From assembly GCF_002833405.1 (NCBI RefSeq), contig NZ_CP025135.1, positions 1,035,501 through 1,099,500 on the forward strand: a stretch of 64,000 bases of DNA, written 5' to 3'. The notes under the pieces were generated by a model, which was given only the letters and a program-made list of their open reading frames with translations, did not search any database and was not told the origin of the DNA. Position 1 is the stretch's first letter. The number at the start of each line of letters is the position of its first letter. Of this stretch, positions 56,916 to 64,000 are shown one piece after another. The stretch is from Planococcus sp. MB-3u-03 (lineage in GTDB: Bacteria > Bacillota > Bacilli > Bacillales_A > Planococcaceae). The position numbers and the translations under genes are program-made.

Positions 56916-58667
56916 ATGGGAACAGGAAAACGATTAACGAATTACGCATTGCAATTCAAGGGCGTCATCATCTGGGGCTTGGTGTTCCTTGCGGTGGCGG
57001 TGGCCGCCGATTTGGCAGCGCCTTTGATTGCCATGGAAATCATCGATGAACACATCTCGGGTGCCGGGGAAATCGAATTCGGCCCGATCGCACAGCTTTT
57101 GGCCTTATTCTTCGGCTTATCGGTCGTCACGGCAGTGTTCCGCTATTTGCAGTATATCTTGCTGCAAAAAGGCGCGAACCGGGTCATCCGTAAAATGAGG
57201 ACCGATGTCTTTGAACATGTCCAACGTTTGCCGATCAGCTATTTCGATAATTTGCCGGCAGGGAAAGTGGTCGCGCGCATCACCAACGACACCGAAGCGA
57301 TCCGTGAGTTATTCGTCACGGTGCTTGCGCAATTCGCGACAAGCTTCATGTATATGGCAGGGATATATGCTGCCCTTTTCTATCTGGATTGGCGCATGGC
57401 GGCGATTGCCTTCGTGCTCGTGCCGCTATTGTATGGATGGATGCTCATTTACCGGAAGTATGCTTCGAACTTCAATCATGTCGTCCGTGAAAAAGTCAGT
57501 GAGATGAATGCCATGATCAATGAATCGATCCAGGGCATGAGCATCATCCAGGCGTTCCGGCGCGAGAAGCAGATGAAAGGCGAATTTGAAGAGCTCAACC
57601 AAAAGCATTTCAAATTCCAGCAGAAATTATTGGTGCTAGAAGCAGCCGCTTCGCATAATATGGTCGGCGTCTTGCGCTCGATGATTTTCGTTCTATTCAT
57701 CTGGTATTTCGGCGGTGCTTCGATGAGCGGCAACACGGTAGTGACGGTCGGCGTCCTGTATGCATTCGTCGACTACATCATCCGGCTGTTCAATCCGATC
57801 AGCGGCATCGTCAACCAATTCAGCCGTCTGGAACAATCACTCGTGGCAGCTGAGCGTGTGTTCCGCTTGCTCGACCGTCCCGGTGAACCGGTCAACGACG
57901 AACGGGTCGAACGCTACCAAGGCAATGTGAGCTTTGAGCATGTATGGTTTGCGTATAAAGATGAAGACTATGTACTGAAGGATTTATCATTTGAAGCGAA
58001 GCAAGGGGAGACTGTCGCACTTGTCGGCCATACAGGATCAGGGAAAAGTTCAATCATGAATTTGCTGTTCCGTTTTTACGACGCGACAAAAGGGCAGATT
58101 TTAATCGACGGCGTCAATGTCAATGATCTGCCAAGGCAGGCAGTGCGTGAACACATGGGCATTGTGCTGCAGGATCCATATTTGTTCACCGGAACAATTG
58201 AATCCAATATCACGCTCGGAGACGAACGCGTCAGCCGTGAAAAAGCGGAAGCGGCACTTGCGGCGGTCGGCGGCGAGCGGGTCACCAAGCATTTGCCGAA
58301 TGGCATCGATGAGCCCGTAGTGGAAAAAGGCAGCACGCTTTCTTCCGGACAGCGCCAGCTCGTGTCATTTGCACGGGCGCTCGCATTCGATCCAGCGATT
58401 TTGATCCTGGACGAAGCGACGTCGAATATCGACACCGAGACAGAGGAAATCATCCAGCATGCGATGGATGTATTAAAGAAAGGCCGGACGACGTTCATCA
58501 TCGCCCACCGTCTGTCGACCATCAAGAATGCAGACCGCATCTTGGTGCTCGACCGGGGCGAAATCGCTGAATCCGGCACGCATGATCAATTGATGGATCA
58601 TGATGGCATCTACCGCCAGATGTATCGCATCCAATCAGGGATGGCTTCTACCCAGAACGTTGGGTAA
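56916..58667 (+). CDS. bmrD: Heterodimeric multidrug ABC exporter subunit (BmrD/YheH-like)
   Basis: The 583-residue partner half exporter. The NBD has Walker A GHTGSGKSS and a canonical Walker [12 protein letters not shown] with the catalytic Glu. Its signature motif is altered (LSSGQRQL rather than LSGGQ). In a BmrC/BmrD heterodimer the canonical site uses this Walker B with the LSGGQ of the partner, so the pair makes one active and one degenerate site, as expected. GGAGG precedes the ATG at 56916; upstream in-frame codons lie inside bmrC. Confidence 0.93.
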   Translation: MGTGKRLTNYALQFKGVIIWGLVFLAVAVAADLAAPLIAMEIIDEHISGAGEIEFGPIAQLLALFFGLSVVTAVFRYLQYILLQKGANRVIRKMRTDVFEHVQRLPISYFDNLPAGKVVARITNDTEAIRELFVTVLAQFATSFMYMAGIYAALFYLDWRMAAIAFVLVPLLYGWMLIYRKYASNFNHVVREKVSEMNAMINESIQGMSIIQAFRREKQMKGEFEELNQKHFKFQQKLLVLEAAASHNMVGVLRSMIFVLFIWYFGGASMSGNTVVTVGVLYAFVDYIIRLFNPISGIVNQFSRLEQSLVAAERVFRLLDRPGEPVNDERVERYQGNVSFEHVWFAYKDEDYVLKDLSFEAKQGETVALVGHTGSGKSSIMNLLFRFYDATKGQILIDGVNVNDLPRQAVREHMGIVLQDPYLFTGTIESNITLGDERVSREKAEAALAAVGGERVTKHLPNGIDEPVVEKGSTLSSGQRQLVSFARALAFDPAILILDEATSNIDTETEEIIQHAMDVLKKGRTTFIIAHRLSTIKNADRILVLDRGEIAESGTHDQLMDHDGIYRQMYRIQSGMASTQNVG

Positions 58668-58686
58668 GGGGCCACCCCTTTTTTTC
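58666..58686 (+). terminator. Terminator after bmrD
   Basis: AAGGGG and CCCCTT form a stem around CCA, followed by seven T. Confidence 0.75.
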
Positions 58687-58767
58687 TTTTTAGGGGAAGC
58701 AATACGCTATTGTTGTGAAACCGGCGGCTCTATCTTTATAATATAGCTACGGCTCATGGCATAAATG

Positions 58768-58796
58768 AAAAAAGCGCCGGAACTTTCCCGGCGCTT
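58768..58796 (-). terminator. Terminator after yheE
   Basis: AGCGCCGG and CCCGGCGCT pair; on the minus strand the stem is followed by TTTTTT. Confidence 0.85.
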
Positions 58797-58999
58797 CAGT
58801 CGTATACATGATAGAGCATCAGCTCATGGACCATTTTCTTGATGGCTTCCTCGTCCTGAGGCGGCGCGGATTGCCAAACAATCGAGCCATCCGGATGATA
58901 CTCGCCGCGAATGCGTTCATTGCGGTAAAAGAATGAGATGTTCCAGCCGGGAAGCCGGCTGTCCTCGAACATCGGCTTGAATTTAAAATGCTGCAGCAT
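58796..58999 (-). CDS. yheE: YheE family protein (DUF5342)
   Basis: A 67-residue soluble protein starting MLQHFKFKPMFEDSRLPGW, rich in aromatic and charged residues, with ISFFYRNERIRGEYHPDGSI. It matches the YheE family by sequence memory and by position between yheH and yheB. GGGGGA lies six bases before the ATG at 58999; a longer in-frame start near 59095 would overlap the divergent yheB start and is unlikely. The function is unknown. Confidence 0.8.
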   Translation of the reverse strand: MLQHFKFKPMFEDSRLPGWNISFFYRNERIRGEYHPDGSIVWQSAPPQDEEAIKKMVHELMLYHVYD

Positions 59000-59076
59000 C
59001 GGAATCCCCCTTTGATCGTCTCTTTCCATTATAGGGGAAGCGGCGCAATAGACAAAGAAGAAATGAGTGACCTTAG

Positions 59077-60225
59077 TTGAATATTCTACTGACATTAGTG
59101 CTGATGGCGCTGATCGGTGCCTTGATCGGCGGCATGACCAACCATTTGGCCATCAAGATGCTATTCTGGCCATACGAAGCGAAATATATCGGCAAGTTCC
59201 GCCTGCCGTTTACGCCAGGGCTGATCCCGAAGCGCCGGGATGAATTGTCGCGCCAGCTCGGCCGCACAGTGGTCGAACATTTGCTGACGCCAGAAACGTT
59301 TAAGAAGCGTTTTTTCAATGAAGCGATGCACAAGAAAACCGAGAATTGGCTCAATCGCCAATTGGACTTGCATCTGTTTTCCTCGCCTCGCACGTTCAAC
59401 GAATGGCTGGAGCTTGCCAATCAACAACACATTGACCAAAAGCTTGAAGCGAAACTCGATGGATTGGTCGACCGCAACCGGGATGCCATAGATGAGTATA
59501 TCGCCGGAAAAACCGTCCGGGAATTGCTTCCGGAAGCCTGGAAGCCGGGAATCGAAGAAAAGATTTTCGGCGGCGTCAAATACACTATCGGCAGAGGAAC
59601 AGATTATTTCGCCTCGCCTGCAGGGCGTCAGACCGTCAAAAGTTTACTGGATGAATTTTTGGTATCGCGCGGCCGTTTCGGATCCGTGCTCCACAATTTA
59701 TTCGGCGATTCGCAGTCGATCACGAATAAGACCCAATCGGAAATCATCAAATTCCTCAATTCCCCGAAAACTTTCGAGCTGCTTGGCACCTTGGCGTTCC
59801 GCGAATGGGAAAAGCTGCAGGACAAGCGTGCAGACGAGCTGCTGAAAGAATTCGACGCCGAGCCGGCCATTCTCGCCATCAAGCAGTATGTCCGCGATCA
59901 GGCAGGCATTTCACGCAGGCTGGACGCATCACTTGCAGAGACATGGCCTCGGGGGTTAGAATGGACAAGTGTCAATATTACGCCTCTCATTACGGACTTC
60001 GCGTTTGAAATGGGAGAGCAGAAGTTAGAAGAGGCCATATTGAAAATCGACATGGAAAATATGGTCAGACAGCAAGTCGATTCTCTGCCGCTCAGCCGAT
60101 TGGAAGAATTGGTGCTCGGGATTTCACGGAGAGAATTCAAGATGATCACGGTATTGGGCGCATTTCTGGGGGGCTTTATCGGCATACTCCAGGGTTTGCT
60201 CGTCACGGTACTGAATTTAGGGTAG
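59077..60225 (+). CDS. yheB: DUF445 family membrane protein (YheB)
   Basis: A 382-residue protein with a membrane helix at each end: N-terminal LTLVLMALIGALIGGMTNHLAIKMLF and C-terminal VLGAFLGGFIGILQGLLVTVL. The large middle part is helical. The motif GGMTNHLAIKMLFWPYEAKYIGKFRLPFTPGLIPKRR is the DUF445 signature. It starts with TTG at 59077 and lacks a strong ribosome site. It is probably co-transcribed with yheA, 13 bp downstream. The function is unknown; related proteins are linked to envelope homeostasis. Confidence 0.9.
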   Translation: MNILLTLVLMALIGALIGGMTNHLAIKMLFWPYEAKYIGKFRLPFTPGLIPKRRDELSRQLGRTVVEHLLTPETFKKRFFNEAMHKKTENWLNRQLDLHLFSSPRTFNEWLELANQQHIDQKLEAKLDGLVDRNRDAIDEYIAGKTVRELLPEAWKPGIEEKIFGGVKYTIGRGTDYFASPAGRQTVKSLLDEFLVSRGRFGSVLHNLFGDSQSITNKTQSEIIKFLNSPKTFELLGTLAFREWEKLQDKRADELLKEFDAEPAILAIKQYVRDQAGISRRLDASLAETWPRGLEWTSVNITPLITDFAFEMGEQKLEEAILKIDMENMVRQQVDSLPLSRLEELVLGISRREFKMITVLGAFLGGFIGILQGLLVTVLNLG

Positions 60226-60238
60226 AGGAGAGATTTAC

Positions 60239-60586
60239 ATGGCAGTAAACATTTATGACGACATTAACAAATTGGAATCAACATTCCGTTCAACAGAGGA
60301 ATTCCAAAAACTTCAAGAAGCGGTTGCACAAGTAACAGCAGATAGCGAAGCGAACGAATTGTTCAAGAAGTTCCGCGATTTGCAAGTTACATTGCAGCAA
60401 AAACAACAGCAAGGCGAAGAAATCACGGAAGAAGAAATGATGGGTGCTCAAGCGACAGCACAAGCTGCTCAGGAAAACCCGAAAATCTTGTCTATGCTCG
60501 AAGCTGAAATGGCCCTTAGCCAAATGATCGAAGAAGTAAATCGTGTTTTGATCAAGCCAGTACAAGAACTTTACGAAAGCATGTAA
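60239..60586 (+). CDS. yheA: YlbF/YmcA family protein (YheA)
   Basis: A 115-residue all-helical protein of the Com_YlbF family, with long amphipathic helices (KLQEAVAQVTADSEANELFKKFRDLQ) and the C-terminal MIEEVNRVLIKPVQELYE. Family members YlbF and YmcA form the Y-complex that directs RNase Y cleavage; the role of YheA itself is not established. It lies next to yheB as in B. subtilis. GAGGAGAG precedes the ATG. Confidence 0.92.
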   Translation: MAVNIYDDINKLESTFRSTEEFQKLQEAVAQVTADSEANELFKKFRDLQVTLQQKQQQGEEITEEEMMGAQATAQAAQENPKILSMLEAEMALSQMIEEVNRVLIKPVQELYESM

Positions 60587-60610
60587 TTTAGGAAAAAAAA
60601 GGATTTACGG

Positions 60611-60671
60611 AAAAGACACCGAATACGTAAAGATGAATGCTAATTCATTTTTACGAAGGGGTGTCTTTTTC
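60611..60671 (+). terminator. Extended hairpin terminator after yheA
   Basis: AAAAGACACC and GGTGTCTTTTTC form the outer stem and GTAAAGATGAAT/ATTCATTTTTAC the inner one. The downstream ribosome site lies in the 3' arm, so folding could also limit translation of the next gene. Confidence 0.7.
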
Positions 60672-60673
60672 TT

Positions 60674-61453
60674 ATGTATCAAACGATAATGCTGAAAAAA
60701 GATGGGCGTTTGGCGCACTTGGTGCTGAATCGTCCGGATTCAATGAATGCAATGAACGCGAAAATGATGGGAGAGCTCGCGGATTGCTTTGAAAGCTTGA
60801 AAAATGACCATTCGGTTCACGCGCTGATCATTCACGGGGCAGGGCGGGCGTTTTCTGCCGGAGGCGATATTAAAGAAATGGTCGATCCCGAAAACCCGAT
60901 GGATATGGATGTGGTCATGGGAGACGGCAGCCGCCTGGCCAAAGCGCTGTATACGCGGCCACAAGTGACCATTGCGGCTGTGAACGGCGCTTCCGCGGGG
61001 CTCGGGTTCAGCATGGTGCTTGCCTGCGACCATGTGGTGGCGGAAGAAAGCAGCAAATTGGCGATGAATTTCATCGGCATCGGGCTTATCCCGGACGGGG
61101 GCGGCCATTTCTTCCTGAAAGAGCGTGTCGGCGTACCGCGGGCGAAGCAATTGATTTGGGCTGGCCAAGTGCTGACAGCGCATGATGCCCTCGCCAAAGG
61201 ATTGATCGAAGAAGTGACGGCGGAAGGCAGGGGCTTGGAACAGGCGGAGAAATACGCGCATGAAGTGCTTGCCTCTCCGGTTGCTGCGATGCTGAAATCG
61301 AAAGAAATCCTGCACGGCTTGAAGCTTTCGGAGTTGGATGAAGTGCTCGCAGGCGAAGCAGCCGGGCAATCGGCGATGCGTAAAACGGCAGACCATCTCG
61401 AAGGTATACAAGCCTTTGTCGAAAAGCGCAAGCCTGCTTTTAAAGGGAAATGA
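60674..61453 (+). CDS. Enoyl-CoA hydratase/isomerase family protein (YhaR-like)
   Basis: A 259-residue crotonase-fold enzyme acting on acyl-CoA thioesters. The oxyanion-hole segments are GAGRAFSAGGDIKEM and NGASAGLGFSMVLACDHVV. In place of the first catalytic Glu of hydratases there is GIGLIPDGGGHFFL, closer to isomerases such as PaaG/YhaR, so the exact reaction is uncertain. Gene position just before yhaQ/yhaP-like genes matches yhaR. The ribosome site AAGGGGTG lies within the upstream hairpin. Confidence 0.9.
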   Translation: MYQTIMLKKDGRLAHLVLNRPDSMNAMNAKMMGELADCFESLKNDHSVHALIIHGAGRAFSAGGDIKEMVDPENPMDMDVVMGDGSRLAKALYTRPQVTIAAVNGASAGLGFSMVLACDHVVAEESSKLAMNFIGIGLIPDGGGHFFLKERVGVPRAKQLIWAGQVLTAHDALAKGLIEEVTAEGRGLEQAEKYAHEVLASPVAAMLKSKEILHGLKLSELDEVLAGEAAGQSAMRKTADHLEGIQAFVEKRKPAFKGK

Positions 61454-61484
61454 AAAGAATGGCGGGTTTCCGCCATTCTTTTTT
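61453..61484 (+). terminator. Terminator after the enoyl-CoA hydratase gene
   Basis: AAAAGAATGGCGG and CCGCCATTCTTTTTT form the stem. Confidence 0.9.
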
Positions 61485-61489
61485 CTATG

Positions 61490-61959
61490 GAGAAAAAAGA
61501 ACAAAAAGAACAAACACGACAACCGTGTTTGTTACAGAGTATTGAAGAAGTCCATTAATCCATTACGAATTAGAATGGAGTCGTTTTTTCTACATTCAAT
61601 AATCAATGATCTATCTAAGTATTTGAAGAAGCGTTCGCTCGTAAACCCTTCTGCTCAATAATGCTGCGCATTACTTTCGCAAAGATAAGGTCTCCCGTAG
61701 GTCGACCATATCTTTCCAGTGGATCAGCGAGACGGCCAAGACCCCGCAAGGAATGAATGAGCGAAGTTTAGCTGAGCGCATTCATTTGCGACGCTTGAGC
61801 GAAGCGAAAGTTGAGCAAACGGGTTTTCTGCGATGCTCGAACGCAGTGAGAGTTGAGCAAAAGGTTTTCGAAGCGACTGAGGAGGCTTGGGCGCGAGCCC
61901 ACGGAAAGCGAGCGATAAGCTTCGGAAAATACGGTTTCTTACCTTTCTCGACAAGCTAG
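61490..61959. repeat. Gene-free, repeat-rich spacer with large imperfect palindrome
   Basis: No convincing gene. The stretch holds a small hairpin AACAAACACG/CGTGTTTGTT (about 61512-61536) and a large palindrome. The palindrome's arms are 61713-61740 (TTTCCAGTGG, GCGAGACGGCCAAG) and 61886-61907 (CTTGGGCGCGAG, CCCACGGAAA). Inside lie a hairpin at 61752-61786 and two imperfect 40-bp direct repeats (61789-61828 and 61831-61869), each with AGTTGAGCAAA and GGTTTTC. The AAGACCCCGCA string recalls intergenic repeats of Planococcaceae, which I infer from memory only. Confidence 0.6.
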
Positions 61960-61987
61960 AAAAAACACGGCGGCTGCCGTGTTTTTT
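61960..61987. terminator. Terminator after yhzD
   Basis: AAAAAACACGGC and GCCGTGTTTTTT form a perfect stem around GGCT. Confidence 0.9.
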
Positions 61988-62171
61988 AGGTATGGAACAA
62001 TAAGAGTTTGCCGGCTGGAGATGCAAGCCGGTGGGTTTTTTCGCTCAGCGCTTTTTCTTCGAGCAGCGCAAGCCCTTGTTCTTTCGCCTCGTCGTCCGTC
62101 TCCGCGGTGAAAGTTTCTTCTGTAATCAATTCGCCGGTTTTTTCGAAAGCAGTCAGTTTATAAGTTCTCAT
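61986..62171 (-). CDS. yhzD: YhzD-like small protein
   Basis: A 61-residue acidic soluble protein: MRTYKLTAFEKTGELITEE, then ETDDEAKEQGLALLEEK and KTHRLASPAGKLLLFH. Sequence and location next to yhaQ match YhzD of B. subtilis, whose function is unknown. AAGGGGTG is six bases before the ATG at 62171; a GTG at 62180 is in frame. The stop codon overlaps the terminator. Confidence 0.82.
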   Translation of the reverse strand: MRTYKLTAFEKTGELITEETFTAETDDEAKEQGLALLEEKALSEKTHRLASPAGKLLLFHT

Positions 62172-62292
62172 ATTCGGCACCCCTTTCTGAACGGTTATTC
62201 AGTTTAAGTATAAAGGGTTTACATGGAAATGTCCTGCAAATTTGAAACATTTCGGCTTTACTGCCGTATATAAAGGTGGAAAGGGGATATGA

Positions 62293-63195
62293 ATGATGAC
62301 TTTATCGATTAGAAACGCAACAAAACAATTTGGCGATTTTACAGCTGTAGACGATATCTCCCTCGATGTAGCCGAAGGGCAGATGCACGGCTTTCTTGGC
62401 GCGAACGGGGCTGGCAAGACGACGACCTTCCGCATGGCGCTCGGGCTCCTTACGCCGACACAAGGCGAGGTGTTGTGGCAGGGCCGCCGGATCAGTTATG
62501 CAGACAGCCCGGACATCGGTTATTTACCGGAAGAGCGCGGCTTGTATCCGAAGATGAAAGTACAGGACCAGCTCGTCTATTTGGCACGGCTGCGGCGCAT
62601 GGATAAAAAACAGGCGGAGCAAGGCGCAAAGGATTGGCTGGAGCGCTTTGAAGTGCCTCATTACGCCAATAAAAAAGTGGAAGAATTATCGAAAGGCAAT
62701 CAGCAGAAAATCCAGTTGATCGCGTCTCTATTACATAACCCAAAACTATTGATTTTGGACGAGCCGTTTTCCGGGCTGGATCCTGTCAATGTGGAAATGC
62801 TGAAAAAAGCGATACTCGATTTTCAAAGACAAGGGGCAACCATTGTGTTCTCCAGCCACCGCATGGACCATGTCGAAGAATTATGCGACGACATGAGCAT
62901 CTTGGACAAAGGCAAACTTGTCGTCCACGGATCGATACGGGAAGTGAAGCGCACATTCGGCAAACAGAACGTCCGCATCCACACAGATGCCGATATCACC
63001 TCGCTTGGCGAATTGCCAGGCGTCGAGAAATTTACCGCTCAGCGCAACGGCGGCGTGTTCCGCATTGCCGATGAAGCGGTCGGCCAAAACTTACTCGCCC
63101 GTGCCTTAGAGCTCGGCCCTGTGCGCCAGTTTGCTTTGGAAGAGCCGAGCCTCGAAGAGATTTTCATTGAAAAGGTGGGGCGTGCCCATGTATAG
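62293..63195 (+). CDS. yhaQ: ABC transporter ATP-binding protein (YhaQ/NatA-like)
   Basis: A 300-residue ATPase with Walker A GANGAGKTTT, signature LSKGNQQKIQ, Walker B LLILDEPFSGLD and H-loop SSHRMDHVEEL, plus a C-terminal DUF4162-type extension. The NatA subclass signature LSKGNQQK is typical of Na+-efflux and related exporters. AAGGGG precedes the ATG at 62293 (a second ATG follows directly). It overlaps the permease gene by 8 bp, so the two proteins are made together as one exporter. Confidence 0.92.
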   Translation: MMTLSIRNATKQFGDFTAVDDISLDVAEGQMHGFLGANGAGKTTTFRMALGLLTPTQGEVLWQGRRISYADSPDIGYLPEERGLYPKMKVQDQLVYLARLRRMDKKQAEQGAKDWLERFEVPHYANKKVEELSKGNQQKIQLIASLLHNPKLLILDEPFSGLDPVNVEMLKKAILDFQRQGATIVFSSHRMDHVEELCDDMSILDKGKLVVHGSIREVKRTFGKQNVRIHTDADITSLGELPGVEKFTAQRNGGVFRIADEAVGQNLLARALELGPVRQFALEEPSLEEIFIEKVGRAHV

Positions 63196-64000
63196 TTTCT
63201 GGATCATTTTCAAACAGGCATTCAAAACGAAAGCGATGACGAAATCGTTCATGATCACCACGCTGGTCGTTGTCGCTTCATTTTTCCTGCTGGCCAATCT
63301 GCCGTCGATCATCGAGTCATTCGATGGAGATGATGGTTCACAGCAAACGCTTCAAGTGGTGGATGAAACAGGACAGTATACTGAAGCCTTGCAAGCCCAG
63401 CTCGACCAGCAAGACAGCGCCATTCAATTAGAAGCGAGCGAACTTTCTGAAGAACAATTGAGGGTGGATATGGAAGCAGGTGAAATGGACGCTTTTCTTA
63501 TTATCGAAGGCGCTGATGGAATCACTGCCCGTTATGTAGTGGAGTCCGCAACTGAATCGGCTCAGGCGGCAGAACTTGAAAACGCCCTCCAGAGCTTACA
63601 GACAGCAAGGGTAGCCGAGCAGCTGGAGCTGGAAGAAACGGAGCTTGCCCAGTTGTTTGCGCCAGTTGAAATGGAGCGTGAAGCGCTTGCCGAATCCTCC
63701 AAATCTCAGGAAGAATTAAGCCAAGCGCGCGGCCTTGTCTATATTTTGATTATGGTCATCTATATCGCGGTCATTTACTATCCGAATATGATCGCCATGG
63801 AAGTAGCGAACGAAAATCTTCGCGCGTCATGGAAATTTTGATTTCCAGCGTCTCACCGGTCAAGCATATGTTTGCGAAGATTGCAGGCATCGGCTCGCTC
63901 GGCATTTTGCAGATGATGATTTTTGCACTTGCCGGATATTTGGCGATCCAAAGTTCAGGATCGGATCTGACCGAAGGCGTATTTAGCGTCATGGGCTTTT
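63188..64000 (+). CDS. yhaP: ABC transporter permease (YhaP/NatB-like), frameshifted and cut by window end
   Basis: This is the membrane partner of YhaQ. It has an N-terminal helix (ITTLVVVASFFLLANLPSII), a long extracytoplasmic domain of about 150 acidic residues, then helices. The ATG at 63188 overlaps the yhaQ stop. The frame closes at 63841 because one A is missing from the run at 63813-63816. With five A the sequence continues as NEKSSRVMEILISSVSPVKHM and AKIAGIGSLGILQMMIFALAGY, the conserved NatB-like core, beyond the window edge. The break is probably a sequence error. Confidence 0.87.

Noticed and set aside
61753..61959. A 68-codon plus-strand frame in the repeat region
   Set aside because: Composed of repeat-derived sequence with no ribosome site or recognisable domain.
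61724..62026. A 100-codon minus-strand frame with repeated AQLSLRSS units
   Set aside because: The repetition comes from the DNA direct repeats; there is no good ribosome site and it overlaps the yhzD terminator.

Overview
The window is chromosomal DNA from a low-to-moderate GC Gram-positive rod of the Bacillales, most likely Planococcaceae (Planococcus or a close relative). This rests on gene content and order. Long stretches follow the Bacillus subtilis map (yfhP-mutY-fabL-ygaC-ygaD, ygaE-gsaB-bcp, perR-ygzB-ygxA-rrn-trn, queG, trmL, pgcA-yhcY-yhcZ, yheI-yheH-yheE-yheB-yheA, yhaR, yhzD-yhaQ-yhaP). The spore gene sspE, which sits in the first block in B. subtilis, is not seen, as expected for a non-sporulating relative. 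The assignment is by recalled family and synteny; no search was run.

Layout. 1-4.6 kb: yfhP (partial), DNA repair (mutY), enoyl-ACP reductase (fabL), a DUF402 phosphatase and an ABC exporter. 4.7-10.4 kb: a five-gene oligopeptide/dipeptide ABC importer inserted into the conserved block. 10.4-17 kb: membrane protein, second GSA aminotransferase, peroxiredoxin, a broken 2-hydroxyacid dehydrogenase, cobalamin adenosyltransferase, peroxide regulator PerR with its own operator, ygzB, ygxA. 17-24.3 kb: an rRNA operon (16S-tRNAIle-tRNAAla-23S-5S) followed by a long tRNA cluster in the B. subtilis trnD order, with extra His and Leu copies. 24.4-32.3 kb: Ca2+-type P-ATPase, two convergent C45 acyltransferase paralogs, a B3/B4-domain protein, queG, trmL and two small membrane proteins. 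32.4-33.9 kb: an IS3-family insertion sequence. 33.9-44.4 kb: purine permease with a PurR-like operator, aldo/keto reductase, RluA-type pseudouridine synthase, a thiol-disulfide pair, GNAT-nitrilase fusion, phosphoglucomutase, a two-component system and an RsgA GTPase. 44.6-51.6 kb: membrane and ion-transport genes (DUF2254, MscS, CDF, CNNM/TlyC, ChrA). 51.6-54.7 kb: kynureninase and kynurenine formamidase, an LMW-phosphatase-like protein, a universal stress protein. 54.8-64 kb: a heterodimeric multidrug ABC exporter with a leader peptide, yheE/B/A, enoyl-CoA hydratase, a repeat-rich spacer, yhzD and the start of a Na+-efflux-type ABC transporter.

Two points stand out. First, two loci (an rsgA-like gene at 44.4-44.7 kb and the bmrCD-like exporter at 54.8-55.2 kb) share one architecture: promoter, short leader ORF with a good ribosome binding site, intrinsic terminator, then the structural gene. 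This is what ribosome-mediated transcription attenuation looks like. It is known for B. subtilis bmrCD; I do not know of it for an RsgA GTPase. Second, the sequence carries many one-base indels, mostly losses in homopolymer runs. They occur even at universally conserved 16S rRNA positions and in tRNA anticodon loops. Most of the broken genes here (dppF, gsaB, the 2-hydroxyacid dehydrogenase, the purine permease start, tlyC, chrA, yhaP and others) are therefore more likely sequencing or assembly errors than real pseudogenes.
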